Shown in pieces: positions 1-10,647 of a DNA stretch of 64,000 nucleotides. The DNA comes from Ananas comosus (taxonomy: Eukaryota > Streptophyta > Magnoliopsida > Poales > Bromeliaceae), in NCBI RefSeq assembly GCF_001540865.1, contig NC_033628.1, positions 8,153,971 to 8,217,970 on the forward strand, given 5' to 3'. The position numbers and the translations under genes are program-made. Within the stretch, counting starts at the first letter, position 1; each line of letters opens with the position of its first letter. Under the pieces are notes generated by a model. That model was not told the DNA's origin, searched no databases, and was given only the letters and a program-made list of their open reading frames with translations.

Positions 1-1378
1 CCTTCTTGGTTTAGAGCTTGGTTTGGAGCTTCTCTTGAGGTTGGTAGCTTGTATTTTCCATTTAATACAAGTTTTTCTAGATTTTACTAGATGACACCCT
101 AGATTGTGGAATTAGGGTTTATTTTGGGAATTTTTGATTTGAGGGCTTTGAAACCTAATTGATGGGTTTAGAACCTTTATTTAGGTTGGATTTGAAGAAC
201 TCTAACTCCCATTTGGAGCTTGAGAGAGGATTTCTTCACTTGAGGTGAGTTTCTCCACCTTAGCTTAAGATGGCTAATGATCGATCACTTGGGTGTTCGT
301 AAGACTCGTTTGACTCTCTTTTCTATACCTTTAGGGTACTAGGAGAGTGGTGGACACCTTCGTTGGAGCTTACGAAGGGTTTCGATAACTTCGGTGGGTT
401 TGACTTCATGAATCGGGGCTAAATGGCCCTTAAGTATTCTATACTTGTCGTAACGTCAATTTGATTGCATATTCATGTTAAATGGGATTTATGTGAATTT
501 TAGAACACTTAAAATGCATGTCTTATGTATCATGAAAATTTCACTCTATATAGTAGGGCATTCTGGGCATTTTTGCATGCATGTGAGAAGTGTTCGTGTT
601 AGCGACTTGAAAACATGTCTCTTATGTTAGAATTTGCTCAAATTATGTATTTATAAACAATAAACTCATGTTTGGACTTAGTGGACAAAAATGCCATAAA
701 GAGGCACTTGACATAGTAAACTGTGAAACTGCAACATAGAGACATACTGATAGGCCATTGAACATCTGCTATATTCCATGTTAGAGACATGATGACATAG
801 AGATAGGCCTTTGAGACATTCGACGTACATTCCATGTTTTTAGATATAAGGACTTAGTACTTGAGACAGATCTTTCGCTTGCTTGCCATTGTGCTCATTC
901 GCACATGCTTGTGAGGGTCGCTCCCTACAAGCCGGCACTCCGAAGATAGCCATCGCGACATATGCTCGCACGTGCGGGATTGGGCGCCGAAATGGGATGC
1001 CGTGGGGGAGGCTCATTCCTAGAGTGGGGATGTTGACTACCACGGGGCCATTAGGCACAGCGCAGGCCGGACTACCCACGAGTAGGTCCTACAGGATTGG
1101 ATCATTGATGACTTAGCATACCGACTGGACATTGACTAGAATAGTAAACAAGACATTTTACTATTTAGCTTGTGGACATCATGCTAGTGATACTTTGATA
1201 CATTCATGTTAGAATAGTCTTTTATTACTTACGCAAATTCATGCTAAGTAGAGATATCATATTGTAGTAAGTTTACATGTTTACTTACATATCGATTCTA
1301 TTGCTTTTATTGTTACTTACCTATTTAGCTCTTTTGGGCCTAGTGGTGCTTTCACTGAAGTCAGTAATTGCCCACTGG

Positions 1379-1398
1379 GAACTATTATTTAATAGTTC
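1379..1398 (+). other. Palindromic hairpin in LTR A0
   Basis: GAACTATTA pairs perfectly with TAATAGTTC across a 2-nt loop. It sits about 30 nt before the acceptor-like site of the LTR. Equivalent hairpins with different stem sequences occur at the same place in the other long LTRs. Confidence 0.7.
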
Positions 1399-1430
1399 TC
1401 ACGCCCCCTGTTTTATGGTTTTTCTTTTAG

Positions 1431-1483
1431 AGCCCTCTGCACCAGCGGAGGCACGGGACCGCGGCAAGGGAATCGCTGGCTAG
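1431..1483 (+). other. Conserved RGKG(V/I)A micro-frame in LTR A0
   Basis: Directly after a polypyrimidine stretch and TTTTAG, the frame reads EPSAPAEARDRGKGIAG then TAG. The same C-terminal motif and stop appear in A1, A2, A3, C, D, E, F, G and J with different codons. In this copy the frame stays open upstream to an ATG at 1277, giving a hydrophobic N-terminus, but that extension is not kept in A2, where a stop falls in the hairpin. I therefore read it as a short exon. No protein family is recognised. Confidence 0.5.
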
Positions 1484-1829
1484 ATAGCGAGGATTTACTG
1501 TTGCTTAGGTGGTTTTCTCTCTTTTTGTTGTTGTTAAGAGAGAGAGAGAGAGGGGTTTTGTATCCATGTATAGAGACCATCTATGTATTTACTTATAGCA
1601 CTTGCTTTGGGATTCTTCTTGTACTACTTTATGTTTTCATCTAGTGGATTTTAGTTTTATGGTTCTTTTTCTCTATTGTAGCATCTAGATATACTTGCTC
1701 TGATACTCCTAGATGTTCTCTTTTTACTGCTTCATCTATCGTTTTGTTTTAGACGCCTTATATGTTTTAGACATATGGCGGGTCTGGACACGCGCCGGGC
1801 GGGCTTCCGCTGGGTCCCGGGGCGTGACA

Positions 1830-3016
1830 ATTAAGCAACAAAGTACAGTTTGAAATACAAATTCAAGCAAGATATTCATGAGATTTCAGAGAGAAAATAC
1901 GGCTGTACCAAACTGAATTAGAAGTTCATAGAAAGGGGCTACCAGATTAAAGAAAATGACAGATTTTGATGGTTAATCCTCCAAAATTTACATGTTTTGT
2001 CCTGCCCTATTTTGGGTATTATCTTCCTACCAATCTAAGCCTGGATAAACTCTTTTTTCCCTCCTCTAGCTGAGCCTGAATTGGACACTGCTTACGTATT
2101 ATTGTTGCAGTTGCTGCTGGATATTCCACTTAGAGCTGCTACCTGAAATGAAGGTTTCTGCAACCTCTCTATGAGGTGCAGTGGCCTTTCTCATTTGCTG
2201 CCCCAACTGTGGAGAGCAATGAATTACGGGCTGAAGTAACTATGACGCTGATTTGCTGCTGTAAATCAGTTCAGACTTCAAAATAGAGGTTAAATGAAGT
2301 TGCTTGCAACTGAAGGAAATTTTAATGCACCTCATGACTTAAAGCTGAAGTACTAGACACAATTCCCTCCGGAAGCAAGTAAGAACCAAACCAAAAGTCC
2401 ACTTCCATATAAGCATTTCTAAATCCCCTTTCCTTCACTTGCCACTCCACAACCCTGAAGTCGTCTAGCTTGAAATTTTGGGTTCAATTTTATTTTGAAA
2501 TAGTTAGGAAGTTTCATTCCTTTGTTTTCAATTGCTTTATCAATGGAAATGTTATTTTAGCAGATTGTGGATTGATTAAATTCTTGTTTGGCATTTTGCT
2601 TCTAGAAAACATTTGGTAGATTTCTTGAATTTAATCAATTATTCAGTTTCTTTCTGCTAATTAATATTTTGTTCTTTATTTATGCTTATGGGGGGTTAGA
2701 GAGAGAGAGAGTACGTTACNTCCTGCCAAACCTACTGAAGAAAGTAATAAAAAGCTCACTTTTAACAGTATTGTAATGAAACGTCGTTACAACCAAAAGA
2801 ACAACCGCAAAGGGTGCAAAGTGCTACGCTATAGACCAAAGGCTAGTAAAGTTCAAAGCCTAGTCCGTTAAATTCCTTCTGATTGATACAGCCAGAACCA
2901 GTAAACGGTTCAAATACAAAACAAATATTTATTGAATATACAGCATTTTGCCCACATTTACCTATCATTTGGTTTAATTTGTTAATTTATCTTGGTAATT
3001 GTTAAAATCGGAACGA
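1830..3016. other. Interval between LTR A0 and the copia element
   Basis: AT-rich DNA without a long open frame. It holds a short (GA)n run at about 2698-2711, a single N at 2720 and one weak exon candidate on the minus strand (2095-2215). The base immediately after A0 is not a primer-binding site. Confidence 0.6.
2095..2215 (-). pseudogene. Possible last coding exon of an unidentified gene
   Basis: On the minus strand a CTCTCCACAG acceptor-like site is followed by an open stretch read as LGQQMRKATAPHREVAETF, continuing through a Ser-rich patch to a Gln-rich C-terminus ending WNIQQQLQQ and a TAA stop. The Gln-rich end and the splice-like junction look like a host exon rather than a retroelement. 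I cannot name the protein and see no convincing upstream exon before the copia element at 3017. It could be a chance frame or a gene fragment. Confidence 0.25.
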
Positions 3017-3653
3017 CGAAAAATAGATCCAAAATAAAAACTAATGCAAGAAAAGAAAAGAAACGAAAAGAACACACCGAAATTTACGTGGTTCGGCCAC
3101 CGTCCTACGACCACGGGTGAAGACAGAGCAAAGATTTTTATTAATGTCGAAAGCAGAGTACAAAGATGATCTCTCTACGAAGCACAAAATACAGTGATGT
3201 GCGCCAAAAGGAAAAACCAAAATCACGTCCGTACGGAACTCCAATGCTGGCTCTCCAACCAATGTGCAACGCCGCAGTTACTACAGCAAAGCCTTGATGA
3301 AGCCACCTCTCGTACAAACCACCAGCAGCACCCGGGTTCTCAATTAGAGCATAACTTAATTAACGTTGTCGTAGCATGCTCTATATCGCTTAGCCGTAGA
3401 GCACACACATTGACCTTGCACTTTGATTAATTAGAGCTACAGCCTTAATTAGATGATGGCTTGAATTAATGTGGTCGAAGTATGCTTTATATAATACATG
3501 GCTCTAAACACAAGTCTAATTCTAACTCTAGTCGAATTAGACTCCTATCTATACTCCATATAGTCCAAATTAAATATAAATTATATCTTATCCTAATTCG
3601 ATTAGGATTTAACTTCAATTTAGATAACTACGAATTTAAACGAAAATCTAACA
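3017..3653 (-). repeat. 3' LTR of the copia element
   Basis: Direct repeat of 6296-6931, with scattered substitutions and small indels. On the minus strand it starts TGTTAGATTTTCG directly after the polypurine tract. The outer edge, expected as CA, reads CG here, which suggests decay. The downstream boundary is therefore approximate to a few bases. Confidence 0.88.
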
Positions 3654-3664
3654 ATCTCCACCTT
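3654..3664 (-). other. Copia polypurine tract
   Basis: On the minus strand AAGGTGGAGAT lies directly before TGTTAGA, the first bases of the 3' LTR. This is the usual plant copia primer for plus-strand DNA synthesis and fixes the orientation of the element. Confidence 0.85.
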
Positions 3665-5530
3665 GATTTAATTTGTAGTCTTTAGGTGCAGTGTCGAGGT
3701 CGCCAGAAAACTCAACCTTAACTTGAATTCTTCTTAATGCTTTTTAATGCTCCTCAGTCTTCTGTCTTCTCCAAATACCCCGTAGAGCCTCAAGTGCTGC
3801 CCACCGACACCAAGTCCAAACAATACTTGAACTTGGCAATAAAAGTAGCATAATTGTATATGGAAGGCTCGCTATCTTCTTTTGTATCTTGTGCAACTGA
3901 AAGAGCATAAGCAACCAAATCCTCATAGAGTCATAGCCATATCTCTGCAGTGGTTTGATCTGACTCCTCTCTCTTCCTGTAACAATGCTCTGCTTTTCAA
4001 CTAACGGGGTTCTATTCGCTAACATGTCTGGCGATTTAATCTGTTCTGATTGAGAAGAATCCTGTAACTAAAACTATACTATCGATCTCTGCCTTCACCT
4101 GCTTTCTAGCACTCAAGGTCTCATCAGAAAAAACACGGGTAAGATATAACATAGTTGACTCATCAAATGTGACATCCCTATTAATAAGTAACTTAGATGA
4201 ATCAGGACACCACAATCTATATCTCTTAACCCCCAATGCATAACCGATAAAAATGCACTTTTTAGCCCTAGGTTCTAATTTGTCTTTATTTACATGAGCA
4301 TAAGCAAGACAATCAAATATTCGCAAATTAAAAAAAAAAATCAAAAGGGCTACCAGACTATACCTCCTTCGGAGTTAATCAAGTGCCGAATGTGAAGATC
4401 GGGTTACCAAGTAACATGCCGTAAAGATAGCCTCTGCGCAAAAACTCTCCACTAAGCCAGCATTAGAGAGCAAGCATCGAGCTCTCTCCAAAAGAGTCCT
4501 ATTCCTACATTCGACTACTCCGTTCTACTGTGAAGTATGCCTAATAGTTTTATGTCTGACAATCCCTTTCTTTCTGCAGAATTCTTAAAACTCTAATGAA
4601 CAGAATTTCAAACTATTAACGGTCCTTAATCTTTTTATCTTCTTTCCAATTTGCTTCTCAATCATAACCTTCATGTGTTTGAAATAACTAAATACCTCAT
4701 CCTTACTCTTTACAAAAGAACACCCACACTTTCCGAGAGTAATCATCAATAAAACTCAACATATACTTAGCACCACCGTGAGTAGGAGTACGAGAGGGTC
4801 CCAAAAGATCAGAATGAATGTAATCTAGAGTACCTTTTGTCCGATGAGCTGCGGGCTTAAAACTAACTCTCTTTTGTTTGCCAAGAACACAATGCTCGCG
4901 AAGTTTAATTTTTCTAAACTCTGACTACCAAGTAAATCTCTCTCGCTCAACTTCGTCATATTATATTCATTCATATGGCCCAGTCGCATATATCATAATC
5001 TGGTGCTATCCGAATCTGACATAGAGGAAGAAGTCACCGCTGCTGAACCTTGCACAGTGGAACCCTATAGAACATAGAACATGTCGGACAACTTGGCCTT
5101 CATCAGTAAAAAATTCCCTTTAGCGACCTTTATTAATCCATCAGCTGAAGAATATTTAAAACTTTTAGCATCAAGTGTACCTAATAAGATCAGATTTTCT
5201 TTCTCATATTCGGAACATGCCGAACCTCAGATATAGTCCTCACTGCTCTATCAAACATCCATACCCTAACTGTGCTAATGCCAACAACTATACACTTAGC
5301 ATGATTTCCCATCAGTATAACTCCACCTCAAATAGGCTTGTACTTCGAGAACCACTTTTTGTGCGTATAGATATCGTAGGAACACACGGAGTCCATAAGC
5401 CTTGCCCACATGTCTTATCCGTAACTATGAAGATGTTATCACTTCCATCTAATTCTCCTGCTGCAACACTTGCTTCTACCTCATTATTAGTGATTTTCTG
5501 AACTTGATTCTTATCACTGTTTTTCTTCCG
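3665..5530 (-). pseudogene. Copia pol remnant: protease, GAG-pre-integrase, integrase
   Basis: Read in changing frames on the minus strand. Protease to pre-integrase text includes EVRHVPNMRKN-like and LGTLDAKSFKYSSADG-like stretches (about 5110-5240), then MNEYNMTKLSERDLLGSQS (about 4910-4975). The integrase core follows: LREHCVLGKQKRVSFKPA, HRTKGTLDYIHSDLLGPSRT and GAKYMLSFIDDYSRKVWV (about 4725-4905), keeping the HSD and DDYSRKVW signatures. The integrase tail is open from 4344 to 4036: LRIFDCLAYAHV, LEPRAKKCIFIGYALG and RLWCPDSSKLLINRDVTFDE. After RSQIKPLQRYGYD (about 3960) the frame shifts and the text runs out; reverse transcriptase and RNase H are absent. Non-functional. Confidence 0.88.
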
Positions 5531-5539
5531 CTATTCTTT

Positions 5540-6262
5540 ATTTTTCAACTTGAAACAATCAGCTTTCATATGACCTTTCTTCTGACAATAACTATAAATC
5601 AAATTCATGTGCGTTGATTTTGATCTAGATGTACCTCTATTACCGAAACCCTTCTCCCGAGACCTCTCTCTAGCTACCAAACCTTCTCCTAAAGCTCTAC
5701 CTATCTCGTTACTTTTCTACATGCCAATCCTTTCTTTTGAAAGTAGAGAGGACTTACATCATCGAGATATAAAGTGTCTCATCCAAACAAGGTCTCACAA
5801 AAATTCTTATAAGGGCGGTAAAGAACATAATAATAAAACGGCTTCATTCTCCTCGATTTTGACATCTATCCAGCGGAGATCCATAATAACGAAACGGAAT
5901 TCATCTAAATGCGATTCAGTAGAGATACATTCCGCCATGCACAACATGAAAAGACGTTGTTTCAAATACAGCTTGTTGGTGAGAAACTTCGTCATGTAGA
6001 GAAACTCCAATTTAAGCCACAGCCCTGGAGCAATCTTTTCATCTAGGACCTCGTGCAATACCTCATCAGATATACACAATTGTATTGCCATAAGAGCTTT
6101 GTCATCAATCTTCTCTTGCTCTAGAGGCAATGAATCGAACGTTTTTTCCCCAAATAGTGCCTCCTACAATACTTGCTGCGTTAGTATAGCACACATCTTG
6201 ACTTGCCATAATACAAAACTGTTGGTCCTGTCAAACTTTTGGATCTCAAACTTTCTCGTCAT
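5540..6262 (-). pseudogene. Copia gag remnant
   Basis: The start is ATG at 6262 on the minus strand, followed by MTRKFEIQKFDRTNSFVLW and KMCAILTQQVL, then an in-frame TAG near 6164. The frame resumes as LPLEQEKIDDKALMAIQLC, VLHEVLDEKIAPGLWLKLE and LTNKLYLKQRLF, the classical capsid core of plant copia gag, and stops again near 5807. A nucleocapsid zinc knuckle (YCQKKGHMKADCFKLK, about 5550-5600) has lost the first cysteine of its CX2CX4HX4C motif. Gag would form the virus-like particle; this copy is dead. Confidence 0.88.
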
Positions 6263-6295
6263 CTTAATCCCCAAGGGAATAGAAAGCTCTAACAG

Positions 6296-6931
6296 TGAAA
6301 AATAGATCCAAAACAAAAACTGATGCAAGAAAAGAAAGGGAAAGGAAAGAGCACACAAAAATTTATGTGATTCAACCACCAGCCTACGTCCACAGGTGAA
6401 AACAGAACAAAGACCTCTATTAATGTCGAAGGCAGAGTACAAAGATTAACTCTACGAAGCACAAAATACACGTGATGTGCACCAAAAAGAAAAACCCAAA
6501 TCACGTGCGTACGGAAGTCCAATGCCGATTCTCCAACCAATGTGCAACACCGCAATTGCTACAGCAAAGCCTTAATGATGCCACCTCTCGCACGGACCAC
6601 CAACAGCACCTTGGTTCTCAATAAGAACTTAACTTAATTAACGTTGCCGTAGCATGCTGTATATCGTTTAGCCGTAGAGCACACACGTTGACCTTCCACT
6701 TGGATTAATTAGAGCTACGGCTTTAATTAGAGGATGGCTTGAATTAATGTGGCCGAAATATGCTTTATATGGTACATGGCTCTAAACACAAATCTAATTC
6801 TAACTCTAGTAAAATTAGACTCCTATCTATACTCCACATAGTCCAAATCAAATCTAAATTATATCTTATCTTAATTAGATTAGAATTTAACTTCTATTTA
6901 GATAACTACAAATTTAAACAAAAATCTAACA
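6296..6931 (-). repeat. 5' LTR of the copia element
   Basis: Repeats 3017-3653. It reads TGTTAGATTTTTG at the outer end and ...CTATTTTTCA at the inner end, so TG...CA termini are kept. The inner flank shows only a degraded trace of a methionine-tRNA primer-binding site (TTAGAGC instead of TGGTATCAGAGC). Confidence 0.88.
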
Positions 6932-7274
6932 ATAATCACATTATTTGTGCCTTTCCTTCACACCACAGAGGGTGAAGGTAAGGGAGTGGGGAAAGTTGTG
7001 CGTACAAATGCAAAAGGGCACGAATCACTCATTTCCTTTTGACTAACATTTAACATAAATGTGATGGACTCGTTCCCTAACATTAGTTGCTCTTGCACTG
7101 ATAGCCACCACATGAAAAGCCTGTTAACTACTTTATCAAGAAAGTCTAGAAAAATCTCAAGGTTCATCTATTAATTCAATGCATCAGCCGATAACGTATA
7201 ACTTGATCAACGTTATGACCTTTAACAAGCATTGTTCACAGTTTAGTCGATTCGATATATATATATATATATAT
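6932..7274. other. Interval right of the copia element
   Basis: Unassigned sequence ending in a (TA)n run at about 7256-7274. A 69-codon minus frame (6958-7167) has no recognisable similarity and I do not call it a gene. Confidence 0.5.
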
Positions 7275-7498
7275 TGAGCTTCTATGCTTTTAAAAGCACC
7301 AAGTCATTGGTGCTTGTGGGTTTTCGGCCTTTGGATGAAGATTTGTTGGGTTAGGATAATAGTGGTCCTCTAGGGTTGAGTGGGCCGCTGGTGTAATAGT
7401 ATAATCTAAGTAAGGGTTGGAATTGGTCAAAGGGCTAGACCTAACAATGGGAAAGTTAGCACCGAGTGCTTGGTGCTTTTAAAAGCACCATAGCTAGA

Positions 7499-7502
<4 letters not shown>
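7275..7502. mobile_element. MITE with terminal inverted repeats
   Basis: The left end (TGAGCTTCTATGCTTTTAAA continuing AGCACCAAG) is mirrored by the right end (GGTGCTTTTAAAAGCACCAT followed by AGCTAGACT). Both termini carry the self-palindromic word GGTGCTTTTAAAAGCACC. The element lies in (TA)n on both sides, which fits a TA target. No open frame, so non-autonomous. Confidence 0.6.
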
Positions 7503-7519
<17 letters not shown>

Positions 7520-7529
<10 letters not shown>

Positions 7530-7724
7530 GGAGTCAGGCTGTATCACACTATTCAACCACTCACTCAACCATATATATATGGAGTCAGGCTGTATCACAC
7601 TATTCAACCACTCACTCAACCCTAGAGAACCACTATCATCCTAATTGCACATCCCTTCATCCAACTGTCAAAAACCTAATGACTCCAATGACTTGGTGCT
7701 ATTTATAGTATTCTAGCCTAGCTC
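7520..7724. mobile_element. Second related MITE with a 51-bp tandem duplication
   Basis: It carries CCAATGACTTGGTGCT and the end TAGCCTAGCTCTATATA, resembling the termini of the MITE at 7275-7502. Inside, a 51-bp unit (7520-7570) is repeated exactly as 7571-7621, beginning in the (TA)n and containing GGAGTCAGGCTGTATCACAC. Boundaries are blurred by the flanking (TA)n. Confidence 0.5.
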
Positions 7725-7744
7725 TATATATATGTATACACACA

Positions 7745-7788
<44 letters not shown>

Positions 7789-7802
7789 TATATATATATA
7801 CA
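7725..7802. repeat. Compound (TA)n-(CA)n-(TA)n microsatellite
   Basis: A run of CA dinucleotides with one TA and one CG interruption, bordered by TA runs. Confidence 0.9.
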
Positions 7803-8300
7803 AATGTAATATCTTAGTGAAAGGTCTCCATAATGGAGTATAGATTCTTTCTTTCTATATTACTTTCCTACCTAGCGAGTTCAATTTTTATTGGACAATT
7901 AAAGTTTATTAGCTCAATTCTTTGAAGTAATCATGCCCGTAACGAGAAACGGGTAAAGTTGGGGGTCACTAGGTTAGTTGTACTTTGGGAATACTGTTGC
8001 TATACAACCTGCATAAATAGCGCAAAGTGCTCTTAGGGTAGCGTCAAGCAGGCCCCCTATCCAGCATAGGCTTCTTATCTCAATTTTTCTTATTATCAAT
8101 ATTTATCCCTCACATATTGTTCCAAAGTACTTATTTGCTTACTTATTTTAGTTAATTAACAATTTTCAAACATAGAACTACCAAGAGTTTAGAGTATACG
8201 CAATTTTAATTAAGCCCATATAGTTTCATGTGAGACTAGTTTGATTGTATACTAATCTATTACATAAATATGAAAGCTCATTTGGAAAGTCAACATGAAG
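7803..8300. other. Unassigned interval
   Basis: No coding frame or recognisable repeat structure is visible. Confidence 0.4.
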
Positions 8301-8329
8301 CTACCATGTTCACTTACGCGTGTGGGGCC

Positions 8330-8620
8330 ATTTTTTTTTTCTTTTTTGGTAAATTACAACAATAGTCTCCAAAATCTTCTCTTGATTTTTTTAATTGGGT
8401 CCCCAACTTTTTTTTTCTCAATCGAGTCCCCAATTTGTAAATTTTTTTTTCAATTGGGCCCCTACCGTTCTGTTATAATTGACGGAAGTTGACACATGGG
8501 CATTGACGTGACGCTTAGACGGCGTAATTTTTTGGGTTAGTAGCACAATTGGTCCCCAACCTTTTTTCGATGTTTCAATTTGGTCCCTAATCTTTTTTTT
8601 GTCAAATAAAAAATTATAAT
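8330..8620. repeat. Dispersed repeat of the 'GGTCCCC' class
   Basis: The reiterated phrases AATTGGGTCCCCAAC, CGAGTCCCCAATTTG, CAATTGGGCCCC and AATTGGTCCCCAACC, with a central GACACATGGGCATTGACGTG, are typical of a widespread non-coding plant repeat. Exact ends cannot be placed by eye. Confidence 0.4.
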
Positions 8621-8825
8621 TTTTTATTGAAATTTTTATACATATTTAGGTAAACGTGTTTAACAAATTTAATGACTCTATTAGTTCAACAATTAATTGA
8701 TCTGATTTCTTTAATTTTAAAATTGTCAAATTTAATAAAATCATCAACAAATCTTTGCTTTTTTTTTTACTATTAATCATTTTAAATCCAAAAACTCAAA
8801 AGGTAAAAAGGTATCAATAAAAAAA

Positions 8826-9010
8826 GAGCAATGTTACCTGTACACCCAAAAGGAGGTGTAAATCTTACATCTCCTTATCTAAGAGTCTACACTTTATCTT
8901 GTTTCATTAATTTGTTTAATATTAAAAATTCAAAGAGCTTCTAAACCCTAGAAAGAGGGGGTGTAAGATCTACAACCCCTTTTTGAGTGCATAGATAACA
9001 TTTTTTATAA
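8826..9010. mobile_element. Short MITE with imperfect long inverted repeats
   Basis: The left end GAGCAATGTTACCTGTACAC (continuing with GGAGGTGTAAATCTTACATC) is mirrored by GGTGTAAGATCTACAACCCC and GAGTGCATAGATAACATT at the right end. The arms are about 45 bp and imperfect. No coding frame. Confidence 0.55.
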
Positions 9011-9109
9011 ACAAAACTATAAAAGTTTCAATCGATAAAAAGTTTAGGGGCTTGATCTAAAAAATCAAAAAAAGGTTGAGAACTCAATCGATAAAAAAAA
9101 AAAAAAAAA

Positions 9110-9250
9110 AAAATCATAAGAATAATAAATTATATGTATAGCTGGTGCTCCTATTGGTTTTTCTTCTTTCACTTCTTCTTTAGCTTATTCTTTTATTCTT
9201 CTTATGCTTTTACTGCTGCTATACATATAATTTATTATTCTTATGATTTT
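9110..9250. repeat. Perfect 33-bp inverted repeat with a 75-nt loop
   Basis: Arm 9110-9142 (ending AATTATATGTATAGC) is the exact reverse complement of arm 9218-9250 (starting GCTATACATATAATT). The spacer 9143-9217 is pyrimidine-rich. No mismatch is seen in the stem. Confidence 0.85.
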
Positions 9251-9995
9251 GTCTTTATTCTTCTTTTATCCTTATACTTTTTCCTGAAGCAGCTGTTGCT
9301 GCTTCTTCTTCGACCTCTTCTACTTTTTTTTTTTTATTCATTAGTTGTTTCTCTTCATCTTCTTTTATTTATTTTCTTCTACAAAATTGACCCGCCGCGA
9401 CATGCAGGTACCTTTACTAGTACTTATACGAGATGAGTTTGTAAACACGGCTAACCAACTATGCATCATTTTTGTCCAAAAGATAATTCAATTGGAATTT
9501 CTTGGCACATTGATTAGATTGTAGGTTTGAGAGCTAAGATCAAGCTAACAACATTACTTTCCGGACTTTTATATGGTTATACTGCAGCATTGGAAGGGGC
9601 AAAAAGGAAAATTGAGAAGATGTAACCTACTTGATCACATGCTATAGAGAAGATGTCACTCAGTATTATCTCGATCCCTAACTCACATAAGTTCATCGAC
9701 AGATAAGAGATAGAAATAACTAAATAGTGAGGTAAAGGAGCAAAGTTAAAAAGTTCAAAATCTCTTAGGGCATGAACCACCAACACCCAAACCCCCGCTT
9801 ATCTCAATGCAAAGATTACAGAGTCCAGTAACATAAATCCCCCAACTTTCTCCTCCGTGCGGCTCATCCTGTGGCGCGTTCGGGCTTCTCTCTCTATCTT
9901 CCTCTTTTTTTTTTCTTTTTTTCTCTTTTTAAATGGTTTGTTCTAGCTCAGTATCTTATTTTAGGGTTTTTTTTTTTTTTTGGACAACTACGCTG
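9251..9995. other. Unassigned AT- and T-rich interval
   Basis: Several poly-T tracts and no convincing frame. The frame at 9134-9436 overlapping its left edge is pyrimidine-tract translation (Phe, Leu, Ser), not a protein. Confidence 0.45.
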
Positions 9996-10005
9996 ATAAA
10001 ATTTT

Positions 10006-10540
10006 TTAGGTGCAATTGGTTGTATACTTCTGAAAAGCTTTTAACTTTTCAATTTATCCTTCTTACAAGGTTAATATTAAAAATATTTGTTTTACATTTC
10101 AACATATTTCAAATATACCACTAGAGTTAAATTATGTCAATAAACAATTAGCAATAACAGTTATATGTATAAAATTACTATTTTGTCCTTTTAAATATAT
10201 TATTCTATTATCACTGACTTTTTCTATTTTGCTACTTGCCCTTAAGCTAGGGGCACAAAAAGTATTTTAATTTTTTGTCTTTTCAAATATACCCTTCTAC
10301 CATCACCAATATTTCTTATTTGTCCTTAAGTTAAGGGCAAAAGCGGTATTTTAATTTTTTTAACTCTAGTAAATATTTAACTGACATTTAACTCAAATAA
10401 ACTTAACGAGTGATAACTGCAGAGATATTTTAGAATAACTGAGGAACATATAACGGGTATATTGGAAAGAAAAAAAAAAAAGTAGGGATAAATGAGGTAT
10501 TTTCAAAGTTTTCAGGAATATTTAGGCAATTATCATAATT
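10006..10540. mobile_element. Diverged MITE, copy 1
   Basis: The left end TTAGGTGCAATTGGTTGTAT and the right end AATATTTAGGCAATTATCAT form imperfect inverted termini. The body is a degenerate version of 10648-11158, including the phrases ACTATTTTGTCCTTT, CTTATTTGTCCTTAAGTTAA and GGGCAAAAGCGGTATTTTAA. Confidence 0.55.
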
Positions 10541-10647
10541 TTTTAATTCTAAGAATAGATATCCTATATCTTTATTTGTAAAACTAAGTCTAAGTGGTAA
10601 AGAAAAGTTATAAATAATTTACCATTTTTACTAAATATATATATTTT

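Larger units (their letters stand above)
1..1829 (+). mobile_element. Long LTR, subfamily A (copy A0), 3' part
   Basis: The window opens inside this LTR. It ends in GGGGCGTGACA at 1829 and closely resembles A2 (49779-52387), A1 (48268-53310) and, reversed, A3 (20597-23078). Shared blocks are the CATTCGCACATGCTTGTGAG block near 890-915, the CCCACTGGGAAC hairpin near 1370-1398 and the RGKG micro-frame at 1431-1483. A donor-like GAGGTGAGTT lies near 243. No tRNA primer-binding site follows 1829, so this is a solo or a 3' LTR. The 5' end and left target duplication are outside the window. The LTR assignment rests on the complete, duplication-bounded copies elsewhere. Confidence 0.85.
3017..6931 (-). 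mobile_element. Ty1/copia LTR retrotransposon, internally deleted
   Basis: Two direct repeats of about 637 bp (3017-3653 and 6296-6931) flank an internal region that reads, on the minus strand, gag, zinc knuckle, protease and GAG-pre-integrase, integrase, then the start of the connection to reverse transcriptase. The polypurine tract AAGGTGGAGAT abuts the 3' LTR. The internal region is only about 2.6 kb, and recognisable reverse transcriptase and RNase H are missing, so the copy cannot move by itself. The frame has stops and shifts throughout. The residues fit the Tork/Tnt1-like branch of copia. No clean 5-bp target duplication is seen. Confidence 0.92.
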
